64,000 nt of DNA from Anaerolineaceae bacterium. Lineage in GTDB: Bacteria; Chloroflexota; Anaerolineae; Aggregatilineales; Phototrophicaceae. The position numbers and the translations under genes are program-made. The notes beneath the pieces are model-generated. The model made no database searches, was not told where the DNA came from, and saw nothing but the letters and a program-made list of their open reading frames with translations. The stretch covers positions 1-64,000 of the forward strand of contig JACKCF010000008.1 of NCBI GenBank assembly GCA_020634165.1. Direction: 5' to 3'. Below, in pieces: positions 1 through 7,823 of this stretch; within the stretch, counting starts at the first letter, position 1; every line of letters starts with the position of its first letter.

Positions 1-12
1 ATTATGGGATAT

Positions 13-86
<74 letters not shown>

Positions 87-154
87 TTTTTGTTGCGAAT
101 AGTGTATCATGGCGGACTCAAATAGATCAAGATAGAGGTTCGACGAAACCAGCC

Positions 155-949
155 ATGATTGATGTCATTGTGCGAACGCTGACTGCAAAAATCTTGCTGC
201 CTTTGGTTGTTGTTGGCTGTGGAATTGTGCCATCGGCAGAACCAACCACCCAGCCAACAGAGACTCCAACGAATGGTTGGACTTCGATAGCGTCTGGTGT
301 AGAGCAACGCACGTACATACCCCAGGATAATGTCCTTGCGCAACTCATTACAGTGCGGCTTGACCCGGACTGGGTGATGTTTCGTGTTCACTATCGCCCA
401 GAAAGCCCGTTAACGCTCCAGGGATGGCGCTCAGAATTAGCGGATGCTGATGTCATCATCAATGCGAACTTCTTTACTCCAGAAAATGTGGCGACAGGTA
501 TGATAGTGGCTGATGGCGTGGTGTATGGCCAATCGTTCACCGACCGGGGCGGCACATTCGGGATTCTCGATGATTTACCAGTCATCCGCTCTAATATTCG
601 TCAGCCCTACACAGGGGAGCCTTATTCGCAGGCGATTCAGGCATTCCCCATGCTGGTCACAGATAGCGAGGCCAGTTACTTCAATGCAAGAGCAACGGAT
701 CGTTCCCGCCGTTCGGTCATTGGTATGGATGCCACTGGCCGGATCGTCCTCATGGCAACCCCAGGATTAGGCTTAAGCCTCAACGATCTAAGTGCCTATT
801 TACCATCAACAGACCTGAATCTGCTCCAGGCATTTAACCTCGATGGTGGCCGATCAACAATGCTATTTGTGAACCAGACCAGCACCATTTTGCCATCTTT
901 TGACCCAGTTCCTGCGGTACTGGCAGTTTATATGCGAGATAACCCTTAG
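155..949 (+). CDS. Phosphodiester glycosidase (NAGPA) domain lipoprotein
   Basis: This encodes a predicted exported lipoprotein of about 264 residues. The ATG at 155 is preferred, because the open frame further upstream runs into the tRNA gene. From this start there is a short basic region, a hydrophobic stretch and a lipobox ending LVVVGC. A short Thr/Pro-rich linker follows. The rest resembles the NAGPA family (phosphodiester glycosidase, PF09992), which contains enzymes that remove sugar from phosphodiester-linked glycans. Family-like elements are IINANFFTPE, the GMIVADGVVYG segment, a Ser-Val-Ile-Gly-Met-Asp strand and FNLDGGRSTML near the end. Homologues are often linked to exopolysaccharide or cell-wall turnover. 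The exact substrate cannot be told. Confidence 0.8.
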   Translation: MIDVIVRTLTAKILLPLVVVGCGIVPSAEPTTQPTETPTNGWTSIASGVEQRTYIPQDNVLAQLITVRLDPDWVMFRVHYRPESPLTLQGWRSELADADVIINANFFTPENVATGMIVADGVVYGQSFTDRGGTFGILDDLPVIRSNIRQPYTGEPYSQAIQAFPMLVTDSEASYFNARATDRSRRSVIGMDATGRIVLMATPGLGLSLNDLSAYLPSTDLNLLQAFNLDGGRSTMLFVNQTSTILPSFDPVPAVLAVYMRDNP

Positions 950-1032
950 TCTGCGCTATAATGCCATCAAAGGCTCTAGCAATTTTGACCTTTTTGAGTG
1001 AATAGACAGAATCTACCAAAGGCGAGGCAGTT

Positions 1033-1509
1033 ATGGCCATAACAACCAACTGGTGGCTCAAAGATATCGTGATTGGTATTGTCATGGCTGGCGACTTTAC
1101 AGCGGAAGATTTGACCAGTGCAGCCAATACCGCTTATGCACTGATCGACAGCTCAGATGAGCCTTATGTGCATGTTTTGTTGGATAACACGGACATCGGC
1201 CAAACCAAGGCGCGCGCTGCTGAGATGAACCGTGCTGCTCGGCCATTGATGAAACATGAGCGGTTGGGCTGGTTGGTCGTGTATGGCAAAAACAACGTGC
1301 TGACTCGATTCGCGACCAATGTCGTGATGCAACTTGTCCACAATCGCTTCCGCATGGTGAACACATTGGAAGAAGCGCTTGATTTTCTGACCAATTTACA
1401 TGACCAGATTCCAAATTACGAGACCTGGCAAGGCCAGCAAACTGTATCCACGGTTGAAGCTGCTGAATCAGTGTCAGAGCCAACGAACAAACAGGCTGAC
1501 CAATCGTAA
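1033..1509 (+). CDS. Conserved hypothetical protein, possible SpoIIAA/STAS-like fold
   Basis: A 158-residue soluble protein with no signal peptide or membrane segment. The start is supported by GAGG about five bases upstream. It begins with a strand-rich segment (DIVIGIVMAGDFTAEDL), followed by helices and a buried-looking strand around LGWLVVYGK. This alternation resembles SpoIIAA/STAS-like proteins that act through protein contacts, but no diagnostic motif is visible. The C-terminal 25 residues are polar and look disordered. Its last codons form half of the terminator that follows. It converges with lysC. The function is not known. Confidence 0.6.
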   Translation: MAITTNWWLKDIVIGIVMAGDFTAEDLTSAANTAYALIDSSDEPYVHVLLDNTDIGQTKARAAEMNRAARPLMKHERLGWLVVYGKNNVLTRFATNVVMQLVHNRFRMVNTLEEALDFLTNLHDQIPNYETWQGQQTVSTVEAAESVSEPTNKQADQS

Positions 1510-1525
1510 GAAGGTCAGCCTGTTT
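1489..1525. terminator. Bidirectional hairpin between the 1033 gene and lysC
   Basis: Thirteen complementary bases (1489-1501 with 1513-1525) flank an 11-base loop. The left arm lies in the last codons of the upstream gene. The T runs are short on both sides, so it may act as a weak terminator for either convergent gene. Confidence 0.6.
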
Positions 1526-1536
1526 GCAATGTTGAG

Positions 1537-2958
1537 CTAGTTGACATTTTCAACTGCTGCGAGGGCAAGATCATGCAGGCAGATGACAGCTTCTTCAATT
1601 GCCTGTTCCTCTATCACAAATGAGATGCTGCATTCGCTCCCGCCCTGGGCAATCGAGATGACATTGATATTGTGATTACCCAGCGTTGTAAATACGCGGC
1701 CAGCAACACCCGGTGTACCACGCATACCGCCTCCAACAACGGTAACAATGACAACTTCCTTCAGGATTTCTACGCCATCGACATCCTGATGCTCAATCTC
1801 TGCTTTGAGTTCAGCTTCAACGGCATCTTTCACTGCATTAGCATCGGAATCGCGAACTGTATAACAGAAGCTCTGCTCAGATGATGACTGTGAAATCATC
1901 AGGATATTCGCGCCTGCACGGCTTGTCGCCAGGAACGTGCGACCAGCGATGCCCGGAACACCTAGCATACCTTTGCCGCTGACCGTCAGCATGCTGATGC
2001 TGCGAATGCTGGTGACGGCCTTAATAACGGACGTTGACGGTACGATATCGGCGCCAATCTGCGTACCTGGATGATCGGGGTTGAATGTGTTCCTAACGCG
2101 CATGGGGATGTTGCGCGTGATAATCGGTTGAACGGTCTTCGGATGCAGAACCTTTGCTCCGTAGAATGCCAGCTCGCCGACCTCTGTATACGAGACATAC
2201 GGCAGGACTTTTGCACGCTTGTCGATGCGGGGGTCCGTCGTCATCACACCATCAACATCCGTCCAGATGGTCAGATCATCGCTATCAATGTAAGCTGCTA
2301 TGATGGCTGCGCTGAAGTCGCTGCCACCTCTACCCAGCGTCGTAATCGTACCGTCGGGCGTTGCCCCGATGAAGCCAGTGATAATAGGGGAGATGCCTTC
2401 TTGGATCGCTGGTACCAACCGCTGCTTAATGCGACTGCTTGTGACTTCCCACAATGGCTCGGCATCTTGATAGTTGTTATCGGTTACGATGAGCTGGCTG
2501 CTGTCAAATGCTTTAGAAGGTGTTCCCCTGGAATCCAACGCGGCAGCGACGACCCGACTGCTGAGTCGCTCTCCGAACGATATAATGGCGTCGATCATAC
2601 GGGGTGTCGCTTCGCCCAGAATGTTGATCGCTTCACATAGTTGCAGGTGCTCATCCAGCAGCCTGTTGATCTCAACTAGTGTTGCTTCCCGCTCTGAAGG
2701 GGGTTCGATCAATCTGTGAGTTGCTTCCTCATGTCGATGCCGGATGTCGCGGTTGATCTCTTGATAGGTCCAGCGGTCGCCTTCAATAGCGGCACTGACG
2801 GTCTTTAGTAGTGAATCCGTCACGCCTGACATCGCCGATACCACGCTCACCACATCATGTCCGGCTGCTTTGTCTCGCTGAATGATTTTTAGCACTTGTT
2901 CGATTGCTTCTGGCGAACCAACCGATGTGCCACCGAATTTCATCGTATGCAGTGCCAT
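1537..2958 (-). CDS. lysC: Aspartate kinase
   Basis: The enzyme phosphorylates L-aspartate to aspartyl-4-phosphate, the first step toward lysine, threonine, methionine and isoleucine. At 473 residues it has the length of a monofunctional single-chain kinase of the ThrA/LysC-III type. Near the N-terminus is MKFGGTSVGS, the nucleotide/aspartate-binding signature. FGERLSSR and the TTLGRGGSDFSA motif follow, then WTDVDGVMTTDPR. Two ACT domains occupy the last 150 residues, each with a GMLGVPGIAGR- or GMRGTPGVAGR-like loop that usually binds the feedback amino acid. The start at 2958 is good. Transcription appears controlled by an upstream leader peptide and attenuator (2990-3220), so both enzyme activity and expression are probably feedback regulated. 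Confidence 0.95.
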   Translation of the reverse strand: MALHTMKFGGTSVGSPEAIEQVLKIIQRDKAAGHDVVSVVSAMSGVTDSLLKTVSAAIEGDRWTYQEINRDIRHRHEEATHRLIEPPSEREATLVEINRLLDEHLQLCEAINILGEATPRMIDAIISFGERLSSRVVAAALDSRGTPSKAFDSSQLIVTDNNYQDAEPLWEVTSSRIKQRLVPAIQEGISPIITGFIGATPDGTITTLGRGGSDFSAAIIAAYIDSDDLTIWTDVDGVMTTDPRIDKRAKVLPYVSYTEVGELAFYGAKVLHPKTVQPIITRNIPMRVRNTFNPDHPGTQIGADIVPSTSVIKAVTSIRSISMLTVSGKGMLGVPGIAGRTFLATSRAGANILMISQSSSEQSFCYTVRDSDANAVKDAVEAELKAEIEHQDVDGVEILKEVVIVTVVGGGMRGTPGVAGRVFTTLGNHNINVISIAQGGSECSISFVIEEQAIEEAVICLHDLALAAVENVN

Positions 2959-3007
2959 TGTGTCACCTCAATGTTAGATAGCTGCATGTGCGCCCATGCC
3001 GTTAGAC

Positions 3008-3042
3008 AAAATAAAAAGCGCCCAGGAGAGTTCCTGAGCGCC
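3008..3042 (-). terminator. Attenuator terminator in the lysC leader
   Basis: On the minus strand, ten base pairs (one G-U) close a four-base ACUC loop, using 3041-3032 with 3027-3018. TTTTTATTTTG follows directly. It lies between the leader peptide stop (3066) and the lysC start (2958), so it would end transcription before lysC. Its upper part (3025-3032) is also exactly complementary to 3079-3086 in the leader coding region, which allows a competing antiterminator. Confidence 0.85.
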
Positions 3043-3065
3043 AGATTTCACCGTACTGCGTTGCC

Positions 3066-3143
3066 TTAGGCCGCGTCAAACTCTCCATCCCCTATGTAGG
3101 TCGGCATCATAGCCATAGTAGTAGTCATGGAGAATGTGTACAT
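3066..3143 (-). CDS. lysC leader peptide, Thr/Met-rich (25 aa)
   Basis: A 25-codon open frame on the minus strand begins MYTFSMTTTMAMMPT and ends GDGEFDAA before TAA. It has five Thr and five Met codons in its first 15 positions, including a Thr-Thr-Thr run. An AGG element sits about six bases before the ATG at 3143. A second in-frame ATG at 3128 would give 20 residues. Codons 14-18 of the shorter form contain GGAGAGTT (3086-3079), which can pair with the downstream terminator. Ribosome stalling at the early Thr/Met codons would leave this segment free, and completion of the peptide would cover it. This is the logic of amino-acid attenuation, and the control codons match products of the aspartate pathway. 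Confidence 0.72.
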   Translation of the reverse strand: MYTFSMTTTMAMMPTYIGDGEFDAA

Positions 3144-3188
3144 CGAAACCTAAAAAGCCTAAAGTATGTTGAAACCAAAACCTCGCAT

Positions 3189-3217
3189 AAAGTACCGCTT
3201 TTACTGGATCATGTCAA
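3189..3217 (-). promoter_or_regulatory. Putative sigma-70 promoter of the lysC leader
   Basis: On the minus strand a perfect TTGACA (3217-3212) is followed after 17 bases by TACTTT (3194-3189), a weak -10. The predicted start near 3182 gives a leader RNA of about 225 bases containing the leader peptide and attenuator. Confidence 0.5.
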
Positions 3218-3228
3218 GAGATTTCTGA

Positions 3229-3759
3229 CTAATCCGCTGCCGCAGCTTGTTCCTGCCTTCTTTTGCGCCTGATCCGTTGCCGCGCTGTCATGATCTCCTG
3301 GCTTACGGGGACATGTGTCATTGCCTTAGCCAGTCCAAATTCAGGCATATTGCCGTAGACGCACTCGTAATTCCCTGGTTCAATGATGTATGTTTCGTGC
3401 CAGATGCCCACAGTGCCGTCACTACCAATGTTCTTATTGAACTGCCGCCAGGGTTCCAGATGCGGGTCATCCTGATTCTTAGCGAAATGCTCCAGATCAT
3501 CAAACGACCGCCAATACGTAACCATGATCGAAGTGGTTGGCCAGAACCGGAAAAAGCTCTCCGACCCAAGATATCCTTTCTGTGGATTCTCTGCCAGTGC
3601 CCGCATCATGGGAGCCATCGCACTTGCAACCGGCAGCCACTTTCTGAAGTGAAGGAACTTATTGACGCGCATGCCAATCAGAAATACTACAAATGCGTCA
3701 TCAGTGATAGCAGTATAGCGACCAGGGAATACACCGTTTACTTGTTGTGAAGTATTCAT
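3229..3759 (-). CDS. DUF4188-family protein
   Basis: A 176-residue soluble protein resembling DUF4188, a dimeric alpha/beta-barrel family related to small heme monooxygenase-like ABM proteins. The typical pattern is present: a strand with FVVFLIGMRVN, then LGSESFFRFWPTTSIMVTYWRSFDDLEHFAK, then DGTVGIWHETYII and a YECVYGNMPEFGLAKA segment. The tail is Arg/Ala-rich and probably disordered. Some relatives are annotated as phenylacetaldoxime dehydratase-like, but no heme ligand is certain here. It lies upstream of the lysC leader on the same strand, yet lysC has its own promoter. Confidence 0.75.
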   Translation of the reverse strand: MNTSQQVNGVFPGRYTAITDDAFVVFLIGMRVNKFLHFRKWLPVASAMAPMMRALAENPQKGYLGSESFFRFWPTTSIMVTYWRSFDDLEHFAKNQDDPHLEPWRQFNKNIGSDGTVGIWHETYIIEPGNYECVYGNMPEFGLAKAMTHVPVSQEIMTARQRIRRKRRQEQAAAAD

Positions 3760-3840
3760 AAAGGCTCCAGCTTATCCGTTTTGATGATTGCTAGCAGCCT
3801 ATACGCTATACTGGCAGCAAATGTTTCAGGATAAGTAACG

Positions 3841-4917
3841 ATGACGCGCATCACGGTCGATCATGTTAGTAAACAATACAAGCTGTCATCAGACCAGGAG
3901 CCGATCAATGCGGTGAATGATGTCACGCTCCAGATCAAATCGGGAGAAGGTGTTGCCATTCTTGGACCGTCTGGCTCCGGCAAAACGACCTTGTTGCGCC
4001 TGATTGCAGGCTTGGAAATGCCCGATAGTGGTGCTGTCTACTATGATGATGAGGCTTTGACCCAGATCGCGGAAAACGAGCGCAATATTGGCATGGTGTT
4101 TCAGGAATACGCGCTGATTCCACATTGGCAGGCCCAGCGCAACATCGGTTTTTTCTTGCGCCTACGCCATCGGGAAAATGAAGTTCCCGCTCATGTGCGT
4201 CGGGTCTCACAAATTACTGGTGTTGGTCTGGATCACTTACTGGGGCGCTTTCCGAAGCAACTCTCTGGCGGCGAAAAGCAGCGCGTCGCTATAGCCAGGG
4301 CCTTCGCCCGCGATCTGAACATCCTGCTCTTTGATGAGCCTTTTGCCAATCTTGACGCCAAATTCCGTGCCACAGCCCGCCTGGAATTGCGCCGCCTCTT
4401 AAACGAGTTTTCTGTAACATCGGTCATCGTGACCCACGATCAACATGAAGCTGCGGCCTTGTCTGAACGTATTATCCTCATGCGCGATGGTCAGATTGAG
4501 CAATTAGGACCTTATGAACATCTGCTGCACGACCCTGACAATCTCTTCGTTGCGTCATTTATCGGGTCGCCACAGTACAATTTCTTTCAAGGAGTTATCA
4601 AGGATGGACATTGGCAAAACGCTGTTTTCGGGAGCATGAAGCTGCCCGTGAGCGTTGCTGACGGGACACCAGTTACGATGGCCATCCGGCTTGAGTATAT
4701 TGACGTAGGCGAGGAAGGGTTTCCAGCGCGCGTGGAAAGTACAACGCCGTATTTCACAGAACGCTATATCCTGGCAGAAGTTTCTAGTGGCGAGACGTCC
4801 TGGCAAGTTCAGCTACCAGTAGATAGCACTATCCATCCGGGCGACTACATACATTGCCAGTTTGATCCAGACGAAATGCTCTTTTTCCACAGCACCAAAG
4901 AATATCGGATCGCCTGA
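3841..4917 (+). CDS. ABC transporter ATP-binding protein (MalK/PotA-like)
   Basis: This encodes the ATPase subunit of an importer-type ABC system. The Walker A motif is GPSGSGKT (residues 42-49), followed by a Q-loop in GMVFQEYALIPHW, the signature LSGGEKQRVAIARA, Walker B ILLFDEPFANLDA and the switch His in VIVTHDQHEA. After residue 240 comes a TOBE-like regulatory domain, as in MalK, UgpC or PotA. At 358 residues it matches that subfamily. No permease or binding protein is next to it, so the substrate is unknown. It may serve several permeases encoded elsewhere, as MsiK-type ATPases do. Confidence 0.88.
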   Translation: MTRITVDHVSKQYKLSSDQEPINAVNDVTLQIKSGEGVAILGPSGSGKTTLLRLIAGLEMPDSGAVYYDDEALTQIAENERNIGMVFQEYALIPHWQAQRNIGFFLRLRHRENEVPAHVRRVSQITGVGLDHLLGRFPKQLSGGEKQRVAIARAFARDLNILLFDEPFANLDAKFRATARLELRRLLNEFSVTSVIVTHDQHEAAALSERIILMRDGQIEQLGPYEHLLHDPDNLFVASFIGSPQYNFFQGVIKDGHWQNAVFGSMKLPVSVADGTPVTMAIRLEYIDVGEEGFPARVESTTPYFTERYILAEVSSGETSWQVQLPVDSTIHPGDYIHCQFDPDEMLFFHSTKEYRIA

Positions 4918-4925
4918 GTTCAGGC

Positions 4926-5525
4926 TCATTCCAAGGAGAGGAACGGCGCAATCTGATTGAGCGTTGCCTCACCAATACCTTCAACTTTGCCAAGTTGCTC
5001 GATACTGGTAAAAGGACCATTCTCCTCGCGATAAGCAATAATGCGATCTGCAATCACAGCACCAATACCAGGTAGTCGCATCAGTTCTTCTTCAACAGCC
5101 GTGTTGATATAGATCACAGGCCCGCCGGAGCGCGTTGGTAGGGCAGGGATCACACCTGCTTGCTCACTGTCGTCTCCAAGTATCGGCACATGAATCTGAT
5201 CGCCGTCATGTATAACCGCTGCCAGATTGACGCGCGTTAAGTCGGCCTCATCTGTTGTACCTCCCACAGCCTCCAGTACATCCTGAACGCGGCTGTTGTA
5301 TGGCACACGAACCGTAGTTCCAGGCTGTGCGACGGCACCTGTCACATAAACCAATACTGGCGACGGTGTCGCTGAAGGAACCAGAGTAGGCGTTGGCACA
5401 GGTGGGTTGATCGTCATCACCACTGGCTCTGGTCGTGACGCGATGACAGCAATCAGCCCTGCAATGATCAGAATGGTAACTACAAGCGTAGCGAGAATCG
5501 TTGTGCGCGTAGAATTGTCTGACAT
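4926..5525 (-). CDS. ComEA-like protein (SLBB plus helix-hairpin-helix)
   Basis: The start is placed at the ATG at 5525, giving about 199 residues. One N-terminal transmembrane helix (ILATLVVTILIIAGLIAVIA) is followed by a Pro/Thr-rich spacer, then an SLBB domain (VYVTGAVAQPGTTVRVP through DGDQIHVP) and, at the C-terminus, tandem helix-hairpin-helix motifs (LMRLPGIGAVIADRIIAYREE and LGKVEGIGEATLNQI). This is the ComEA architecture, a membrane-anchored receptor binding double-stranded DNA at the cell surface during natural transformation. No other competence gene is adjacent. A general DNA-binding or surface role cannot be excluded. Confidence 0.87.
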   Translation of the reverse strand: MSDNSTRTTILATLVVTILIIAGLIAVIASRPEPVVMTINPPVPTPTLVPSATPSPVLVYVTGAVAQPGTTVRVPYNSRVQDVLEAVGGTTDEADLTRVNLAAVIHDGDQIHVPILGDDSEQAGVIPALPTRSGGPVIYINTAVEEELMRLPGIGAVIADRIIAYREENGPFTSIEQLGKVEGIGEATLNQIAPFLSLE

Positions 5526-5588
5526 AAGGTATCGAGTATCGATAATAGATATGAATAACTCGATTATAACTGGCAATGATTTAACTGG

Positions 5589-6167
5589 CTATCCAGTCAG
5601 ATGGGCTAATAGATGCCAGACCAGACTTTGACTGAGTAAGGTCATCGCATCACGAATATCAGGATAATTTGATAGCATCCTGGTCGCAACCGTATTGGCT
5701 CTCACAACAATCGCATCGTTGATGTTGCCATTGGTTAGCTCGGATAACCCTCGTTCTGCGATTTGCATGCGCATCGGACCTTCAAAGATGTACGGCATAG
5801 ATACGATGGCGTAAACGGCGATACCGATTTCGTGGAGCATGCTTGCGATAACCGGAACCATCCCCGTACCTGTTCCGCCGCCAAATCCAGCTAACAGATA
5901 CACACGGGCAGGTTCTGGATAGAGTAGCGCTTCAATGTCGGATTGGCTCTCCCTGGCGATCTTTGCAGCCAGTTCAGGATTGCCACCTGAGCCGAAAGCA
6001 CCCCCGCTGATGGTCAGTGACTCAACGACACTCTTTTCGGGAATTTTTAGTGGATGTGCGGTGTTGATTGCTACCAACTTCAGGTTTTTGAGATTGAACG
6101 CTTCTAGCTGGTACAAAGCCTGTAACCCAGCATCACCGATACCTAAAACCAGGGTTCGCAACGCCAT
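5589..6167 (-). CDS. FtsZ-like protein, GTPase domain only
   Basis: This 192-residue protein aligns along its whole length with the N-terminal domain of FtsZ. It has an opening VLGIGDAG phosphate loop, VAINT, a GSGGNPELAAKIARES segment and the tubulin signature GGGTGTG at residues 96-102, then MPYIFEGP. The frame ends in LLAHLTG, where FtsZ would continue into helix H7, the T7 catalytic loop (NxDxxD/E) and the second domain. Typical FtsZ has 350-400 residues. It should therefore bind nucleotide, but it lacks the residues that trigger hydrolysis between subunits. It starts two bases from the stop of the 2H phosphoesterase gene, so the two are probably cotranscribed. It is unlikely to be the cell's only FtsZ. 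Confidence 0.85.
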   Translation of the reverse strand: MALRTLVLGIGDAGLQALYQLEAFNLKNLKLVAINTAHPLKIPEKSVVESLTISGGAFGSGGNPELAAKIARESQSDIEALLYPEPARVYLLAGFGGGTGTGMVPVIASMLHEIGIAVYAIVSMPYIFEGPMRMQIAERGLSELTNGNINDAIVVRANTVATRMLSNYPDIRDAMTLLSQSLVWHLLAHLTG

Positions 6168-6169
6168 AG

Positions 6170-6718
6170 CTAGTATGATCCCTTCAGATCAATAATTCTC
6201 TGAAGTTGGTGTACTTGCGTCGGCGTATCGTCCGTAAACGACAGGTGCGTTAATTTTATGGACCAGCTAAAAGACTCTTTATGAAAAGCATTGATTAACT
6301 TGGTCAGATCACCCTCATACATGCCCGAATGGCCCAGAGTTATATGTGGAACCCACCGCGATGGCCTGTAGTAATCATGCGTTTCAATCGCATGTTTATC
6401 GGCAATTTTCCAGACTTCTTCATGGAATGCGCTCAGGGCCGCAGTCCTCACGACTGAAATGTAGAGCACTGGTTTTGGTCCAGTAAAAATACCCAGACCG
6501 CTGCTCTGGATAGTGATTGGCTCAAGCTTCATAGCCAATTGCATCAGATCAGTAGCAAGTGCCGGCGATTCGTAGCGTTCAGCAACATGGAACGTAAGAT
6601 GTGCAAACGGCGCAAGAATTTCTGGATGATGGCCGAGGATTCGCTCAGATAGCACCCACAGATCGTTGATGCGCGTTGTGATGTCTGTATCAAATAGGGC
6701 GACGACGCCGTTTGGCAT
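6170..6718 (-). CDS. 2'-5' RNA ligase / 2H phosphoesterase family protein
   Basis: A 182-residue soluble protein with the two His-x-Thr motifs that define the 2H phosphoesterase superfamily: HLTFHV near residue 40 and HITLGH near residue 130. These His/Thr pairs hydrolyse or form 2',3'-cyclic or 2'-5' phosphodiester bonds in RNA or nucleotides. Length and spacing fit the LigT/YjcG-like group. The gene is directly followed by the FtsZ-like gene with almost no gap, which suggests one operon. Its natural substrate is not clear from sequence. Confidence 0.86.
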   Translation of the reverse strand: MPNGVVALFDTDITTRINDLWVLSERILGHHPEILAPFAHLTFHVAERYESPALATDLMQLAMKLEPITIQSSGLGIFTGPKPVLYISVVRTAALSAFHEEVWKIADKHAIETHDYYRPSRWVPHITLGHSGMYEGDLTKLINAFHKESFSWSIKLTHLSFTDDTPTQVHQLQRIIDLKGSY

Positions 6719-6813
6719 ACCGCACTCCGATCATGGCTTGTTTCGGTGACGCTGCCTGATTATAGTAGCTCACTGTCCATACAGCGACTTTTAGCCACAA
6801 CACAAAAAACGTA

Positions 6814-7818
6814 ATGAATACAGTGACTCGTAAAACACATCCCTCACTTAATGTGATGACCATGCTCTGGCCGACTGATTGGGCCGAGTTGTTTGGGCGT
6901 GATCAGCCGCTCATTCTGGAGATTGGCTTCGGTAATGGTGATTACCTGATGCACCTTGGCCGAACCCACCCAGATCACAACGTTATCGGCATTGAAATTG
7001 CCAACAAATCAATGGAAAAAGCCGAGCGCAAAATGGCCTCGCGCGGACTGCAAAATGTCCGAGCTATTCATGGTCGAGGCGAGACGGTTCTGCACCATCT
7101 GTTTGAACCTGCGTCCATTGAGCAGATTCACGTCAACTACCCGGACCCCTGGTTCAAATCGCGTCATGCAGGACGGCGCCTGATCCAGCGCGACACGCTC
7201 GATGCTATCGTCAGCCGCCTTGCACCGCAGGGATTGTTCTATCTGGCGACGGATATCATCGACTATGCCGAAATGGCCCATGAACTTCTCTTGGATACTC
7301 CTGGCCTGACAAACCAACTCGATAGGCCCTGGGCAGATGCCATGCCCGGACGCATTGTCACCAAATATGAGGAAAAGGGCTATCAGGAAGGGCGGCCCGG
7401 TCATTTTTTTCTCTATCAGCGTAACGATCATCCGGCACCTGATGTGCCCGTTATGAAGGAACTTGAAATGCCCCATGTTGTTTTATCGTCCCCCTTATCG
7501 CCGGAAGAAATGCTCGACCAGTTCGAGAAAATGACGCATCACGCTAAAGGTGACATTCATATCGCCTATCTGGATGCCTTTATGGACCACAGGCGGCGGG
7601 CACTGCTGTTCGAGATCAAGATGCAGGAGCCAACTATCGACCAGCACTTCTGCCTGACGCTCACGCCCCGCGATGATGGCGACTATACACTCATCTTTGC
7701 GTCCATAGGCAATCCGCGCCCGACGCTTGGTATGCACTTTGCGACGAGCTACTTGGGCGATTGGCTGGCGAACCTGCACCCTGATGCCGAGGTTGTTTCG
7801 CGCAAAGTAAGGGAATAA
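6814..7818 (+). CDS. trmB: tRNA (guanine-N7-)-methyltransferase with C-terminal extension
   Basis: The enzyme adds a methyl group to N7 of G46 in the tRNA variable loop, using S-adenosylmethionine. The first 210 residues carry the TrmB core: LEIGFGNGDYL (SAM binding), VIGIEIANKSM, the hallmark VNYPDPWFKSRH, the RRLIQ motif and TKYEEKGYQEGRPGHFFLY near the core end. The protein then continues for about 120 residues that ordinary TrmB of 200-240 residues lacks. This tail looks like a folded alpha/beta domain, with strands such as ALLFEIKMQE and YTLIFASIG. The GNAT gene follows five bases later, probably in the same operon. Confidence 0.93.
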   Translation: MNTVTRKTHPSLNVMTMLWPTDWAELFGRDQPLILEIGFGNGDYLMHLGRTHPDHNVIGIEIANKSMEKAERKMASRGLQNVRAIHGRGETVLHHLFEPASIEQIHVNYPDPWFKSRHAGRRLIQRDTLDAIVSRLAPQGLFYLATDIIDYAEMAHELLLDTPGLTNQLDRPWADAMPGRIVTKYEEKGYQEGRPGHFFLYQRNDHPAPDVPVMKELEMPHVVLSSPLSPEEMLDQFEKMTHHAKGDIHIAYLDAFMDHRRRALLFEIKMQEPTIDQHFCLTLTPRDDGDYTLIFASIGNPRPTLGMHFATSYLGDWLANLHPDAEVVSRKVRE

Positions 7819-7823
7819 CGACG

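Noticed and set aside
1033..1509. Open frames on the minus strand over this gene (up to 128 residues)
   Set aside because: Codon pattern, Shine-Dalgarno and terminator placement support only the plus-strand gene.
2959..3220. Lysine riboswitch upstream of lysC
   Set aside because: The leader is short and the pairing seen is a simple terminator with a leader-peptide antiterminator; none of the conserved lysine riboswitch cores was recognised.
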